Positions 11,536 through 23,652 are shown, numbered from the stretch's first letter. The stretch is DNA of 64,000 bases from Leptobrachium leishanense (GCA_009667805.1 CM019063.1:87385877-87449876), one strand, 5' to 3'. Program-made: numbers and translations. The notes: generated by a model from the letters alone, not told the origin.

Positions 11536-12115
11536 ACACAAGCCACTTTGGACCTGGGGTGCATAGACCTAAAGGTATATTTGTAGGGTGCAGGCCTCCC
11601 TTGTGTGCAGAATGTTTGTGTCATCTGTGATTGTGCAAGATGGCTATTGTCTGTCTATTGTCTGGTCCTTGTGTATCTGTTGCGATGATTAGCCTCCCAG
11701 CATAGCCCTGTGTCAGGAATGTGTTATCTTTTCTATTTGAATAGTTCGTAAATCTTCTGACTATCTGTTATCAACCCGAATACCATTGTGCTGCCAAGCT
11801 AGAAATGTCACATAATGTTTAATTTCACTGTCTGTACATTATCTAATTAGGTTTCACATTCCAAGAAGCAAATGTGTCCCATTGTCTGTTTCAGTCTGGT
11901 TGGGTCCCCCAGCAGTTTCTAGGAAAGTTTTGTGTATGTAAATGACCCATGTGTGACCGTATAAATATATGTGTGTGTCTGTCCCTGATTAAAACCAGTT
12001 CTATTTCTACCCTACATGCAGTCACGGCTTATGGTTTGGGTAGCAGCTGCATTCTGTTCGCTGTTCTACAGCCATGACTTATTTCTGGGGGACGCTAGCA
12101 AGGCTCTCTACGTGT
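11536..12115 (+). mobile_element. Possible LTR of an LTR retroelement or endogenous retrovirus
   Basis: The stretch has an LTR-like order: a TATA-like TATAAATATATG (about 11960), an ATTAAA polyadenylation-like word (about 11988), a downstream GC-richer segment, then TGGGGGACG near 12088 that could be a degraded primer-binding site. No gag, pol or env frame follows, and no second LTR is seen. This is weak evidence; a solo or truncated LTR is one reading, ordinary unique DNA another. Confidence 0.3.
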
Positions 12116-12119
12116 ACCT

Positions 12120-13717
12120 GTCTTTAAGCTACGGCTAAGGACCAGGAGAAAGGCACGAGAGTAATGAGGAGAACACAGGGGGTCCAGCAAGGAAGTGGCA
12201 TTGGCAGACGTGAGCCAGTCGGGGCACTGAGATCTGGTTCAATCACAAACTGATGAATTTTATTATGTTGATTATTTTTGGCTTTGCGATTGAATTTTTT
12301 AAAATTATCATAAAAATTTGAAATTATGCACACCATCACTGCCTGACCATAACAAACCTTTTACGTTCTAATAAAGTAATATACAATTTAAATTTATTAT
12401 GCACAATCCTCAATATAGGATTTTATTCTTAATTGAAAGATCTAAAACTAGTTTTAAATTCATTATGGAAAGTAAATGTAAAAGGTAAATATATTCCTGT
12501 TCTGTACTCTATATTGTGAATAGTAAAATGCCAGGCAATTAATTAAAAATATTTATTTTTTGCTTAAATCAATGTGAAATACAGTTTTCAAGAATATGAA
12601 TAACTAGAATAACTTAATTACAGTGATTTTAAATTAAGCAAATAAGCAAGACTGTTGTCATCTTGAATCATTAGAAATGTTAACTGATTTGAATTTCCAT
12701 TACTTATTAACGTTACTGCTAAATACGTTAATATAAAATTTAAAAAATACATTTTGCTATGTAATAAATCTATAGTATTCTTCACCCACATTTTAGGCTG
12801 AGCAGTTCAGGATGTTTACGTTTCGAATCAGTGTTGCTCATCTCCTACACGCTTACCCTGCGAGACCTGGGCCTGTGTCTCCAGAGACTTACAGTACGAG
12901 TTGGTGACATTTTTAAACTGTTTTATTCTCATCTCTTAAACAGTGTTATTTATGCTTGCCCTTTAAATTGAAACGATAAGATTACAAGCTTATACACTGA
13001 ACTATTTGTGAAACTGTTTAATTTCCTTATTGGATTTGAAGATATACATGTATTACTTATTTCTTTTCTTTGTATGTTCTTATTACTCAATATTTGAAAG
13101 AAAAAAAATGTCAATAAAATATGTAAGGTTAAAATAATTGTTACAAGTGAAAGCACACTCAATATAAATTTAAAATAACGTGGATTAAAAAAATATTGCT
13201 GTCTCACAAGAACTGTAGGAAGTGAGTGCACTTTAAAAACACAGAAAATATTAAATTGAATTAAAGTTATATTTATTTTATTTATATTACAATTATTCTG
13301 CCATGATATACAACTGGTAGTACAAAGAAAATCAAACCAAGCTAGTGTAACAATCAGATACTAGAAATGAGGAGACTACTGCTAAAATTAATTTACAATC
13401 CAACACGTACGGCTAACACATCCAAGGTACGGATAAGGATTAAATATCCTAAAATAAAGGATTAAATATTTGAATTTATGCAAAGCAGGAGGCTATTTGT
13501 TGAGTTAGTTGGGCGGCTTCAATGTTTGGTAGCATCCTGAGTTAGAAGGAGATAACTGTGAGAAGTTCTTTTAAGCAGAAAGCAAAATGATTTGGTGATT
13601 GACTATGTGTGAAGTTCTTTTTAGAATGAGGACACTCGATATGCATTTAAAGTAAAAGGAGTAGTTGATAAGGTAAAGGGAGCGGCTGAACATTTAATGA
13701 GAGATGTGGCAATCATG
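12120..13717. other. Anonymous AT-rich DNA
   Basis: Very AT-rich with scattered homopolymers. No coding or repeat structure can be supported. Confidence 0.45.
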
Positions 13718-13796
13718 TTTAACCCGTTCAAGACGCAGGACGTACCATGTCGTCCTGTAGTAGGTGGGCTTTAATGCCACAGGACGTTCATGGTGT

Positions 13797-13841
13797 ACAC
13801 CCACTGATGAAGCTATTCATAGTGAAACGCGTTTGAGGTGT
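13797..13841 (+). ncRNA. Hammerhead ribozyme-like motif (copy 2)
   Basis: CTGATGA (13804-13810), hairpin GCTA-TTCA-TAGT (one G-U pair), GAAA (13824-13827), palindrome ACGCGT (13827-13832), GTT triplet 13831-13833. Upstream ACACCCA pairs with downstream TGAGGTGT with one bulged base. Compared with copy 1, the C to T change at the end of helix II keeps pairing through G-U. The extra A before helix II is present here too. Confidence 0.58.
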
Positions 13842-14250
13842 TTTTACTATATTTATTTATTAAACCTTTGATGGATTATCTCAACTCGATTGACTCCTGG
13901 TGATTTAAATCCGTCTGGTATCCTGGAAAGACATCTCCAAGGTTCGTGACTGCTGTTCCTTGGATTGTTGATAGGGGAATCGGTGCCCCTGATTTATAAA
14001 TCCACTGATCTGTGTGCGGTTTGGTGCCTATCTGATATAATTGGCACCTCAAAGTGTGAGTACATTTCCTTCTTTGTGCTTATTCTCATTGGTGTATTAC
14101 AGCCTGCACAATATATTTTTCTGTTTATTCTCCCATCCCTTCATAATTCCAATTTTCGGAGGACGTGAATAGGTTGGCTTGAGAGCCCTGACTGAAGTTG
14201 AAGCGAAAAATCGCCAGTGCCTGACACCAGCTCTGTATCTTGGATCTTCT
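13797..14250 (+). mobile_element. Retroelement fragment with hammerhead motif, Penelope-like (family P1, copy 2)
   Basis: It aligns with 5077-5545 along its length (for example GGGGAATCGGTGCCCCTGAT and GACACCAGCTCTGTAT). Similarity to copy 1 begins essentially at the ribozyme-like motif, while the upstream flank belongs to a TTAA-type element. The element is thus truncated at, or naturally starts at, the hammerhead. Confidence 0.45.
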
Positions 14251-14755
14251 ATTTCAGCGGACTTGGGGATTAGACACTGTTCCTGGTTTGTCCGGCTGCT
14301 GCACCTTCTCTCCGGCCAGTATTCTATTAGAACAGACTTTTTCATCCACCCATATTTTTTTGTGTATGTTTTTTTCTTCTTTTTCTCGCCCTTTTGGAGT
14401 ATAAGACTGTTTGCTTAACTGCTGCATTTTACATGGACTAATCTGCCACTTTTCTGTATGTGTAGGGTTTTTTCATTTTCATTTGAGATATTTTCATGAT
14501 TTTCTGTGTTTTCATTTTTCTTTTTCCATTTTTTGGACTGAGTCTAAATCTTATCTTTTAAATCTTCTTTTAAATTTTCTTTTAATGTTTTCTTTATTTA
14601 TTCATTCACATTGTATAAATTTTGTTCCATCACTCCAAGTCACTTTAACGCGGATTTAAGTCCTCTTGACTCTTACTTTAATTTTAGCATTTATAAGCGA
14701 TATTTTAGCTCTTTACAAGCGAATCTATAGCACTTTAATTGCGAACTACAGCACT
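14251..14755. other. T-rich tract downstream of the hammerhead element
   Basis: Strongly T-rich plus strand with repeated CACTTTAA and GCGAACTA words near 14700-14755. The 82-codon frame at 14411-14659 follows from T-richness. It may be the body of the same retroelement, since a similar tract accompanies copy 1. Confidence 0.35.
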
Positions 14756-14759
14756 TTAA

Positions 14760-15183
14760 GGCTGGGGTCAGACCAGCGCACTTTTAACGTGCGTTCTGGC
14801 GCACATAATTACGGCCGCACTAGCAGCAGATGACGGGCAATGACGGCCACTATACGATGTACGGCCGCACAAAAGTCCGGCCGTGCAACGCAAGTGGAAT
14901 TTGAACGCATTTTTTTGAGAACGCTGAACCGCTAGTACTGACGTACTGAGTGCGCAGCTGCGGCATAGCGGCGTGTTTGCGTGATTAGATGTCAGACGCT
15001 GCTAATGTCCAGCCTACATAACGTTCAGACGCAAAAAGAGTTTTATTGACGATCCGTACAAAATCACGCCCGAAAATGCGCGTCGTCTGCCCGTTTTTGC
15101 GCATTCCGTGAAAAAATACGTCAATGCGTTCGGACGCACTTTTTCACGTTCGCGGGGAAAAATGCTTTTGTCTGACCCTAGCC
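14760..15183. mobile_element. TTAA-flanked MITE (Kolobok or piggyBac type)
   Basis: The left end GGCTGGGGTCAGAC and the right end GTCTGACCCTAGCC are inverted copies. TTAA lies immediately outside both (14756-14759, 15184-15187). The 424-bp interior is CpG-rich (ACGGCCGCAC repeated), with no coding frame. Confidence 0.82.
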
Positions 15184-15770
15184 TTAATTAGCGATCTTTA
15201 GCACTTTATTGAGTAATTGAGAATCCTGTTCACACCCTAGATTCATTCTTTTGAGTTAATTAAGAACCAGTTCGCAGTGTGTAGCTACTTACTACTTCTA
15301 TTTAGAATTGTACCTTATTTTTCATATTGCCTTGTCTCTTTGTTACACCTTTTTGTGTAGACACTTTAAGCTTTTGACTTATCGATCGAATTTTATTCAC
15401 CACTATATTGATATGCCACGTTTATAGCATTTCCCTCATATATCAGTATTCATTTATCTATCTTGATTAGGTCCTACATATATACAACCTGTCTTTTTGT
15501 GTGCCTCGTTGTTTCCCTATTGTTGACAATAGAGCCATCTAGTGGCGCCACACAGATACTGCACTCCTCCATACCTATGATAATGTTATATTATGAATCT
15601 GCTGAGTCTGCTGAAAAAAAGGGTATATAATTTGTCTGGGTTGTACAATAAAACGTGACTTCAAATTGCGTTTAAACATGATGAGCAAAAACGGTCAAAA
15701 TAAGCTCAGCACATTTCTACTTTTCGAAGAGTGCCGAACTTGTAAATTTTCTCCTTCCTTAAGGGGTTAA

Positions 15771-17480
15771 GAGAACTCAAGTTGATGTTAGAGAGCTGAG
15801 AAGTCCTAGACCATCAATGATAGGTGTTACCGCAAAAAAGAAAGAGTCGCAAAAATTATATGTGTGTGTGTGTGTATGTGTATGTGTAGATTTGATGTGA
15901 TCGTTCCAGGGCTAAAGAAATAAGGGGTAATTTGAACGTTTTTTTGCATAAAACCATTGGTTCCTACTAGTGGTTGTATAGAAAACCAGTTGGTCGCAAA
16001 TTGACAAATTTCCATTTTCTTCTGTAGATTCAATTCAGATTTATTGCTTTTTATCCTAATCTTCTGAATTATTTATAGTACTTTAAACCTGTTTCTGACA
16101 ATGTTACGTAAAGCTAATTTATAAAACAGAAATTAGTCACAGATATAATTAAGATGCACTAGATGAAAATCTTTAATTTCTGTCTGTGATTACCAAGTCT
16201 TTCAATACATTTCTCATTTCATAATGTTTCTTTTTTTAAACTATTGTTACAAAATTGCATTTATTTTAGGACTGAAGTGTTCTTTTAAGGTTTTGGATGA
16301 AACAATGGTAGAGTTCTCAAAACCGTCTTTGGGTAGAACACATATTTTTGCTGAGCACACATTATTTTCTTAAATCTGTGTTATTATTTTTTCGGAATGC
16401 ACACTTTTGAAAGTACTATTCATTGTTAACTTTTAGCTGTATCAGTACGGCATGTAGATGATGCATGTAATATCTGCTGAAACAACTGCTTCTGCAGCAG
16501 AATCATTAATTGGTTTACTGACATTTATTCAAAAGAAGCATATAACAGCTTCCGACATTTTAGTGTTTAAAATGAAACTTTTCAAATATTCAGCACAAAT
16601 ATTTCATTATATGCATTACTTTTTTACATCACTTCTGTGACAAAATATTACATTCAAAGTAGCCGTTGCTTTCACAACGTCTCTGCTTCTGATACCGTTT
16701 TTACTAAAGTTACCTTCTGTGCATTATTTTCTGAAAATTAAAGTGTTTATTCAGGTGTGCAATATGCAATCTTTTTTTCAAAACATTTTAGAGATTTTTA
16801 CTGATCTGTAGACTTTACACTGCATCTCTGTCAAATATATTAATTTCTAAATTCTATCATTATCAGGACATACTTGAAGACTAGAGAAATCTCAATGTAT
16901 CCTTCCTGGTAAAATCCTTTATAATAAATAAATTTATAAATTGAGCTTTAACACCTTCCCTACCAAGTTCCAAAAATTTTATCATGACATTTTTTTTTAA
17001 AGAAGGGATGCATAGTTAAAACATATATAAAGGATACATTGGGAATTTTGCAGAGAGCTTGTTATTCCAAAATAGTTAAAAAAAATTAAATAATGCAAAC
17101 TTGATCATTAAAATTTTTAATGTATTTGTTTTTTACAGAAATATTTCTGGAATGGAAGGTTCTAAACTCTAGATGGTGTCCCTTATGTTGCACACTTTCA
17201 ATTTGGGTCTGCATTATTAGCATACAGACAGATATAGCATCATTTTAAGTATATTCTTAAAACACTTATGGTGTGCCTTGATAATTTAAGCGAAGTGTCA
17301 TTCTGCCGCAAGATAAAAAAAATGATGATAATTTGTATTTATGGATGAACTGTTTGTTTTATCTGAATTGAAAATAATTTGTAAAATATGTTTTTAAATA
17401 AATTTAGTCCTGCTGCTTTAAATATTCATTTGGAGTATATATGCTTTTTAATATAGTGAAAGAAATATGGTTTGCAGATA
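15771..17480. other. Anonymous AT-rich DNA with one LINE tail
   Basis: A short GT-rich run occurs at 15857-15890. The only element I can name is a family B LINE 3' tail at 16867-16935 (ACTAGAGAAATCTCAATGTA, then CCTTCCTGGTAAAATCCTTT). The rest shows nothing recognisable. Confidence 0.5.
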
Positions 17481-17504
17481 GCAAAAAAAAAGGGTTTATG
17501 TGGG

Positions 17505-17690
17505 TACTGAGAATGATGAACATCACTAATGACATGCCCTATGGTAGGTCCCCGCTCAAGTCTGTTAAGTTTGAGCTCAATGGTGCTAGGCATTACAGAA
17601 TAGACTATACTATATACAAATCAGACTGCTATCACCCAAAATTTCAAAAACTGAAATGCCAAGAATGCTTTTTCTGCATACAGTATCACT
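17505..17690 (-). repeat. Unclassified repeat family R, inverted copy
   Basis: This segment is the reverse complement of about 18000-18150. Shared words include TGCCCTATGGT, CATTACAGA and CAAATCAG followed by TGCTATCACCC. No terminal structure can be assigned. Confidence 0.6.
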
Positions 17691-17871
17691 CAGCCTTCTT
17701 CGGTCTTGTTAACCATTTTCTTCGGCCTTGTTAACCCTTTTCTTCGGCCTTGTTAACCCTTGTCAGGATGATATAGCTAATACCCCTCTAGGCAGCCTGA
17801 ACAAAGGGGTCCACATCTGGATTACATTGTACACTTAAAGGGTGCTAAAGTAAAGTTTATGAGCATACTGA

Positions 17872-18240
17872 CCTAGAGAGGAATTTTCTATGCCTGCCAT
17901 CAAGTCATAAAAAGTCTGACATGTTTGTTGGGGGATTTCGTTCCTCTCGTGCAAAGGGGTTGCCTTGACCCTTAATTTCTGGCCAACTTTTCTGGGTGAT
18001 AGCAATCTGATTTGCATATGGTATTCTCTGTAATGACACCATCGAGCTATAACCTTCTGAGACCTGAGTGGGGATTCACCATAGGGCAGGCCACTAGAGG
18101 TGTTGCTGCCCTTTGTAATGTCGTAAACATTGTTTTGCTCTCTAGAAGTGTACAAGTTAATCCAGACATGGTCCCCTTGCTCCAGGGGCCATGAGAGGTT
18201 TCCGCTGTGCCTTTCTGACAAAGCTTAACAAGAATGAACA
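17872..18240 (+). repeat. Unclassified repeat family R, direct unit 1
   Basis: This is the uninterrupted unit. Its order of segments is matched by unit 2 (18249-19040), which has two insertions. A 128-codon minus-strand frame covers most of it but shows no domain I recognise, and the frame is not preserved in unit 2. Confidence 0.6.
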
Positions 18241-18360
18241 GGTGGCAGGGGCTGCAATTCCTCTCATGCAGAGGAGGTCACCTTGGTGTTTCAGTACTGG
18301 CCTCCTGTTTTAGGTGTTAGCAATCTGAATTGCATATGGTTTACCCTTCTTTGTAATGTA

Positions 18361-18566
18361 CCAGCTGGGTGGAGTAGACGTAACATCACTACTTTATGAC
18401 CTTGGAGACCGTGGAGACACAGGTTTGAATCCCGACAAGAGCACCTCTCCAGTAAGTGTTCTTGGGCAAGACACCTAACGGTACATACTCACCACCCAGG
18501 ACATACTTGAAAACGAGAGAAATCTCAATGTATCCTTCCTGGTAAAATATTTTCTCAAAAAAAAAA
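18361..18566 (+). mobile_element. tRNA-derived SINE (copy 1) with LINE-B tail
   Basis: The head (CTGGGTGGAGTAGACGTAAC) and the box-B-like AGGTTTGAATCCC (about 18420-18432) indicate a tRNA origin. The last ~60 bases before the A-run, starting CACCCAGGACATACTTGAAA, match the 3' tail of LINE family B. It ends in a ten-base A run. It is inserted in repeat R. Confidence 0.85.
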
Positions 18567-18615
18567 TGCCACCATTGAGCTAAAACCACTTGAGACCTGA
18601 GTGGGACTCACTGTA

Positions 18616-18963
18616 GAAACATAGAAAAATGTCGGCAGATAAGAACCTTTCGTCCCATCTAGTCTGCCCAATTACATGGATACTTTACCTGGATTTATCT
18701 TTTGTTTAGGATAGCCTTATGCCTATCCCATGCCTGCTTAAATTCAATTACTGTTTTGGCCTCTACCACTTCTACTGGAAGGCTGTTCCATGTATCCACC
18801 ACCCTCTCAGTAAAATAATGCTTCCTGATATTACTTTTAAACCTTTGCCTCTCTAATCTAAGACTATGTCCTCTTGTTTTGCTACTTTGTTTCCGTTTAA
18901 ATATACTCCCTTCCTCTACCTTGTGGATTCCCTTTACGTATTTAAATGTTTCTATCATATCTA
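18616..18963 (-). mobile_element. CR1 LINE 3' fragment
   Basis: On the minus strand an 87-residue open C-terminus (stop at 18695) contains R-G-H-S-L-R-L, then F-T-E-R-V-V-D-T-W-N-S-L-P. These are typical CR1 reverse-transcriptase ORF C-terminal motifs. The 3' UTR ends with the CR1-style GGTTCTTATCTGCCGACATT near 18630-18650. Only three differences are seen from the copy at 63099-63613 over the shared protein, so the family was recently active. It is 5'-truncated. Confidence 0.88.
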
Positions 18964-19040
18964 TATGATAGGATAAGCCAATATTGCTGTTGCCCTCAGT
19001 AATCTCATAGACCTTGTTTTTTGCTCACTATGGGTTGACT

Positions 19041-19953
19041 GTAGATGACATGTCAAGGGGTGGATGATTCATTTAAGACTGGTAACCTGACATCTATTTC
19101 AAAGAGGTATTGAGGTATGGAAGTATGGGACACTTTTATTAATGAAAATTGCATTGAAAGTGTTTGTGTTCATTCTGATTGTTCATCTAACCTCAAGGAG
19201 AAATATTTCCTCATTCTCAAGTAGTGGACTTTAATTTATAAATGGTACATCTTTTGTGGTCTGTATGAAATGAATTAAAGCACACCCATCATGCTCACAG
19301 TGGGGATACACCGTTGCCTATCTAATTTAGGCCAGCTCTCCTTATCTCATGCGTCAGGTAAACATCAGCAACTCTGACTGGACCTCAGGTTGCTGTGTAT
19401 AATAATAACTAAACCATAAAAATAATTTAAAACCTTTTAATGCTTGAAGTCTTACGTTAACACATACAAACATAAAAATATAAAGTATGTGATTTTACTA
19501 GCTGTGATATCACTATATAAATACATAATCAAGTTTTTACTAAAAACAACGAACTCACAAAAAGAAGACAACGAAAAATATAAAATCATTTGTCATTTAT
19601 TGTCACATTTTCATATAATATGATTTTATTTCCCTGCAGCACCACAATCCTCTTCTTATTAGACCAGTTGTAATATCTTAAATTAATTTATTTAATTTTC
19701 TAATATCATACAGCATCATGTTTTTTAACTATTTTTTTCATGCTCGTTTTTGCTTAAAGATGTAGTATAATAATGATATGAGTCAATTTTCCAATATATA
19801 TGCTTCAGATACAATAGAAAAAAACAAGACTTTAATCGTTCAAAAACATACTTTTTTCTCACTGCTTTTTTCAGATACTCAACTTTGGCCTCAACTGATA
19901 ACTCACCACAACTCAATGTTTAGTGAAGATCTAAATATATGTGGGTTATTGTT

Positions 19954-19992
<39 letters not shown>

Positions 19993-20042
19993 GATAATTT
20001 CTAGCCTGTGTATTCTATTTTTTTTTTTAAAAAATTACACAA
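19041..20042. other. Anonymous AT-rich DNA with TA microsatellite
   Basis: Contains a (TA)n run at about 19960-19987. No exon or bounded element is seen before the retroelement insertion at 20059. Confidence 0.5.
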
Positions 20043-20058
20043 GTCAATATTTTATTCT

Positions 20059-20665
20059 AAGAGAGAGAAGGGGTGAAGCGCCCACCGGAAATCAGTATCT
20101 ATCCCACTCGCTGGATGCTGTGCGTGGAGGTTTCTCTAAATACCTGAATCACAATATAGACAGAAGAAATACAACACAGCGCTTAAAGACCTAAGTCCAA
20201 AAGAAAGTGGGGTAGATACATTATATGTCCATAAACCGTGGTTCTTATCTTCAGAAGTAGGTCTTCTTAAAAATACAGATGCAGTATACACTGCAGGAGA
20301 AAACACAGAGAGGACCAAAATTGCGCAGTATAACAGCACCCAAGATGAGAGTAACTTGTATTCGTATTTAACTCACATTCTGGGGAGCCTACGACCGGCT
20401 CTCAGGAAAAAGCGGACAGGGACTTATACCAGGTGCCCATAGACCCTTCGATCCTTTTCTCCGGGGTTTACCGGAAGAGAAAATGATGAGATACTTCAGT
20501 AGCGATCACAGTTTGGGGAGCCTCATTAACTGCAGGAATAAAGGGTGGCGTCGCCTGACCTAACTCCTTAGGTTGATTCAGGAGTAGGCCCAAAGCCTGA
20601 GCAAATTGATCCCTGGGATCTTTCTTGCGGACTCAGGTCTTTAAGCGCTGTGTTGTATTTCTTCT
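20059..20665. mobile_element. Retroposed element with inverted internal ends and 16-bp target duplication
   Basis: Both sides carry the identical 16-mer GTCAATATTTTATTCT (20043-20058 and 20666-20681), a length expected for a retroposed insertion. Inside, CAGAAGAAATACAACACAGC (about 20159) is repeated in inverted orientation at the right end (about 20631-20665), including the following GCTTAAAGACCT. No coding frame is present. Its AGCGCTT-bearing inverted ends resemble those of the hammerhead-containing element at 37399-39370, so a Penelope-like derivative is plausible. Confidence 0.7.
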
Positions 20666-20681
20666 GTCAATATTTTATTCT

Positions 20682-23214
20682 GCTTGAGAAATGGTGACAG
20701 TGGTTCCAAATGGGTTGAAAAGTATTACTTCCTGCTAATTTATTCAAGATCAGGAACATCCTCAGGTTTTAAGGGTGACTAAATGGAAAACAGAATTGTT
20801 AAAAAACCTGAAATCTGAAAAGTGCTATTAACTGATGTTGCACATTTGCAATTTGACTATGTTCTTTTATTTACTGTAGAAATAATCCTTTGTTGTTGCT
20901 GTTAAGGAAATTTGAAGATTTTCTTTAGAAGACTTTTTTTTCCTTTACCATACATAAGGCGATATATGGTATACTATGACATTCACATTTTGTGAATACC
21001 TGTAATCTCAATAAAGCCATGTAGGAACTCTATTCCGAAGCTGATGTTAAGAGAATAGCTTGGGTCCTGATACATAATGGCTCCATCCATTAATTTAATA
21101 TCTTGAGTCATTATTCTAAAATTCTCGCTGCTGGTATCTGTTTGCGTCTCCCAAATATTCCAACTCAAGCTGCTTATACAACGGCTCACTTGGAATACAG
21201 GGATTAATGAAATCTACATATTTTTCATCTGCAGCTCTGCTATTATTTGATTTGGCAGATTAAATTAGGGAATATCAGATTTTCAATTTCCGATAAACAT
21301 TTGACTCAATTAACTCCACCCATGCCTATGATTTCAGTTTTACAAATCCACTTCGAATTTGGTGGTAAACTGAATTTTGCTATCAGCTTATATCAAATAT
21401 CAACCGTTGAAGAGGGTTGATACACAGCTTTACGAGCAGGGAAACTTGGAAAATCACACTGAAACAATCTTTTTATATATTAGGGTTAGTTTACTACTTC
21501 AATTTAAAGTCTGGACGTGGGTTTAAATTTCATGGGCACCATCGACATGCCTTGCCCATTGGTTACCGTACTTTGGCCTGTGTTGTTCTTATTTAACTCC
21601 TGGACACCAGAGGCAAACACAAACCAGAGACTCATACCTGAGGAGTGAGACTTATTTATGGCTGTCCTGGTCATATAACCCAATCGTCATGCTTTAAAGC
21701 GAAGTGGTAAACCCACACTATTGATACCCTACACTAAAGAAGTCCCTAATGTGTATTTTCAGGCGTAATACCAGCCTGATTTTCTTTCTAAAAGGGGACT
21801 TTTGTCAGAACCCGACTGTAGCCATATCCTTTTGATTGAATTAGTCGATATATCAGAAAAAATATTGGTTGAAACTCACCAACATTGCTTTGAATACCAA
21901 CCAATGGAATTAGATGGAGTCCAAGGTTGGAACAGGGCCATGTATTGTTGATTAATCTGTGTTAATATTGTATATAGAGATCGTTAGTTGTTAGGCGTTA
22001 TTTCAGTTTTGAAGCAAGGATTTATTTTGCAAAATACTTTAGCCTAGGCAAATTACCCCTCAGCTATTTTAAATACTATACATTTTATTAACTGATGTTA
22101 TTGTTGTCCTGAACTGTTTTACATCATACGTACTTTATCAGACCAAACAAAATGGGAATTGTAGCGAAAGTGAGATCTGTTCAAAGGGCATTTTACCCTC
22201 TTAGGGTTAGCGACAGAATAATTCAATCACAAGATCAGGTCTTGATAGATTGCATGTCAAGAGTAATGTTCTTCTCATTTGGCAGATGATAAATAAGCAG
22301 AACATTCCAAACTGACACATAATCTGCAGAGATGGCAATGGGATGTAATATAAATTGATCCTTAAGTGGTTAAATAGCATAAGTTGTGTCAGGAATTCAA
22401 AATGTCTTCCTTGAAGGGTCTCCGTAAACGGTATTTATATATATTCAACTGTTTAGCACCATTTTAAAACTCCGGGACATAAATACATAACTTAATAATG
22501 ACTTGAAACAAACTTTGCCAGTCTGAAGGATCCTTGGTTTAAATCATTAAAGAGGCAGAAGATACATAGGGTAAAATATATATATTTATATATATATATA
22601 TCCACTAATCTGTGAGTTTGATGAGTCACTAAGATTACCAAGTTAAGGAAATAGCCACACCTGAAGAAAAAAACCTTTTGTCTTTTTATTTTTTACTGTG
22701 GCAAGTCTGTCATACACTCAACACAACTCACTATTTGTGAACATCAATCTTTTCCAGTAAAATTGCATTTTTATTGATTTATGATACACCTAGAACTGAT
22801 AAGTTTGGGATAATTACCATTCTTTAAGAAAAATCTGATTTTTTTAAATATATATATGTATATAGTTATATAACAGTCAATAATAAGTCCGTGAATGTAT
22901 TGGATTGTATTTAGTTGCTTGTATGTGACTAGAACATCTTCAAGTATCACATTTCTATAAATGATATGGGTGAATTATAGTTCAAACACATATCCCCATA
23001 TCATCCTTTGTGCAAATCCCTGTGTCAGAAATGTTGTGTATTTAAAGAGATTGTCTCAGTTCTTATACTTCTTATATCATTATGATTTGAAACAACACGC
23101 AAATGGCTTTTTTTCCCTTTCCTTTCCTTTCTAATGTATCTCTACTACCATAGCACGACAGAAACAAAGAATGTTGCCTCACTGTTAAAGTACATTTAAA
23201 GTTATTCTTTTTGT
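20682..23214. other. Anonymous AT-rich DNA
   Basis: Includes a TA-rich microsatellite at about 22575-22603. No exon, RNA gene or complete element is recognised. Confidence 0.45.
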
Positions 23215-23218
23215 TTAA

Positions 23219-23648
23219 CCCCTTAACTACCAAGATCGAATATACTCATTCTTCGAAAAGGACCTGCTTGCTATCCAAAAGCCCCTGCAGACGTCCAACA
23301 TCTTGTAAACTCTGGTTATATCCTGGAGCAATGTAAAGGAATCGCGTTAAATGCAAACGAAATGCGTTTGCAATTGGGCCCTAGAATGAAGAAAACAGTT
23401 TGAACAGTGTGAGTTGTTTCCTTTTCTCAGTGAAAAAACTGAGCCCAAGCTGTACTTTATAGGTCTAGTAGTGCTCTTTTGGCCAGCAGATGGCGCCATC
23501 AGTCTGTCAAATAGTGCATACAGTTTGAAAATATGCTTTTGAGATTTTCAAGTACATTTTCCCTGTATGGTTGCTGCAAAGTTGTTTTCCATAAATCCAC
23601 TGCGTCCTGGCAGTGGATTTTGTGTAAAACAACTTGGCAGTGAAGGAG
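23219..23648. mobile_element. TTAA-flanked DNA element (Kolobok or piggyBac type)
   Basis: Left end CCCCTTAACTACCAAG and right end CTTGGCAGTGAAGGAG are inverted relatives. TTAA flanks both (23215-23218, 23649-23652). A related element lies at 30379-30757. No transposase is present. Confidence 0.75.
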
Positions 23649-23652
23649 TTAA

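Larger units (their letters stand above)
13723..15766. mobile_element. TTAA-flanked DNA element remnant split by later insertions
   Basis: The left part starts CCCGTTCAAGACGCAGG just after TTAA (13719-13722). The right part ends CCTTAAGGGG just before TTAA (15767-15770). The right part (about 15595-15766, with CATGATGAGCAAAA and AGCTCAGCACA) recurs at 37080-37265 and 42236-42419. The middle holds a hammerhead-bearing retroelement from 13797 and a second TTAA element at 14760. That the left and right ends belong to one element is inferred. Confidence 0.5.
18249..19040 (+). repeat. Unclassified repeat family R, direct unit 2, split by a SINE and a CR1
   Basis: Segments 18249-18360, 18567-18615 and 18964-19040 align in order with unit 1 (for example GTTAGCAATCTGAATTGCAT, then ACCATTGAGCTA, then GTTGCCCTCAGTAATCTCAT). 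The gaps are exactly filled by a SINE and a CR1 fragment, so unit 1 acts as an empty-site reference. Confidence 0.7.

Noticed and set aside
17835..18221. 128-codon minus-strand frame
   Set aside because: Lies in repeat R; the equivalent frame is broken in the second unit and no domain is recognised.
18361..18440. tRNA-like head with box B (also at 30438 and 37270)
   Set aside because: Part of dispersed SINEs with LINE tails; the tRNA fold is not preserved, so not a functional tRNA gene.
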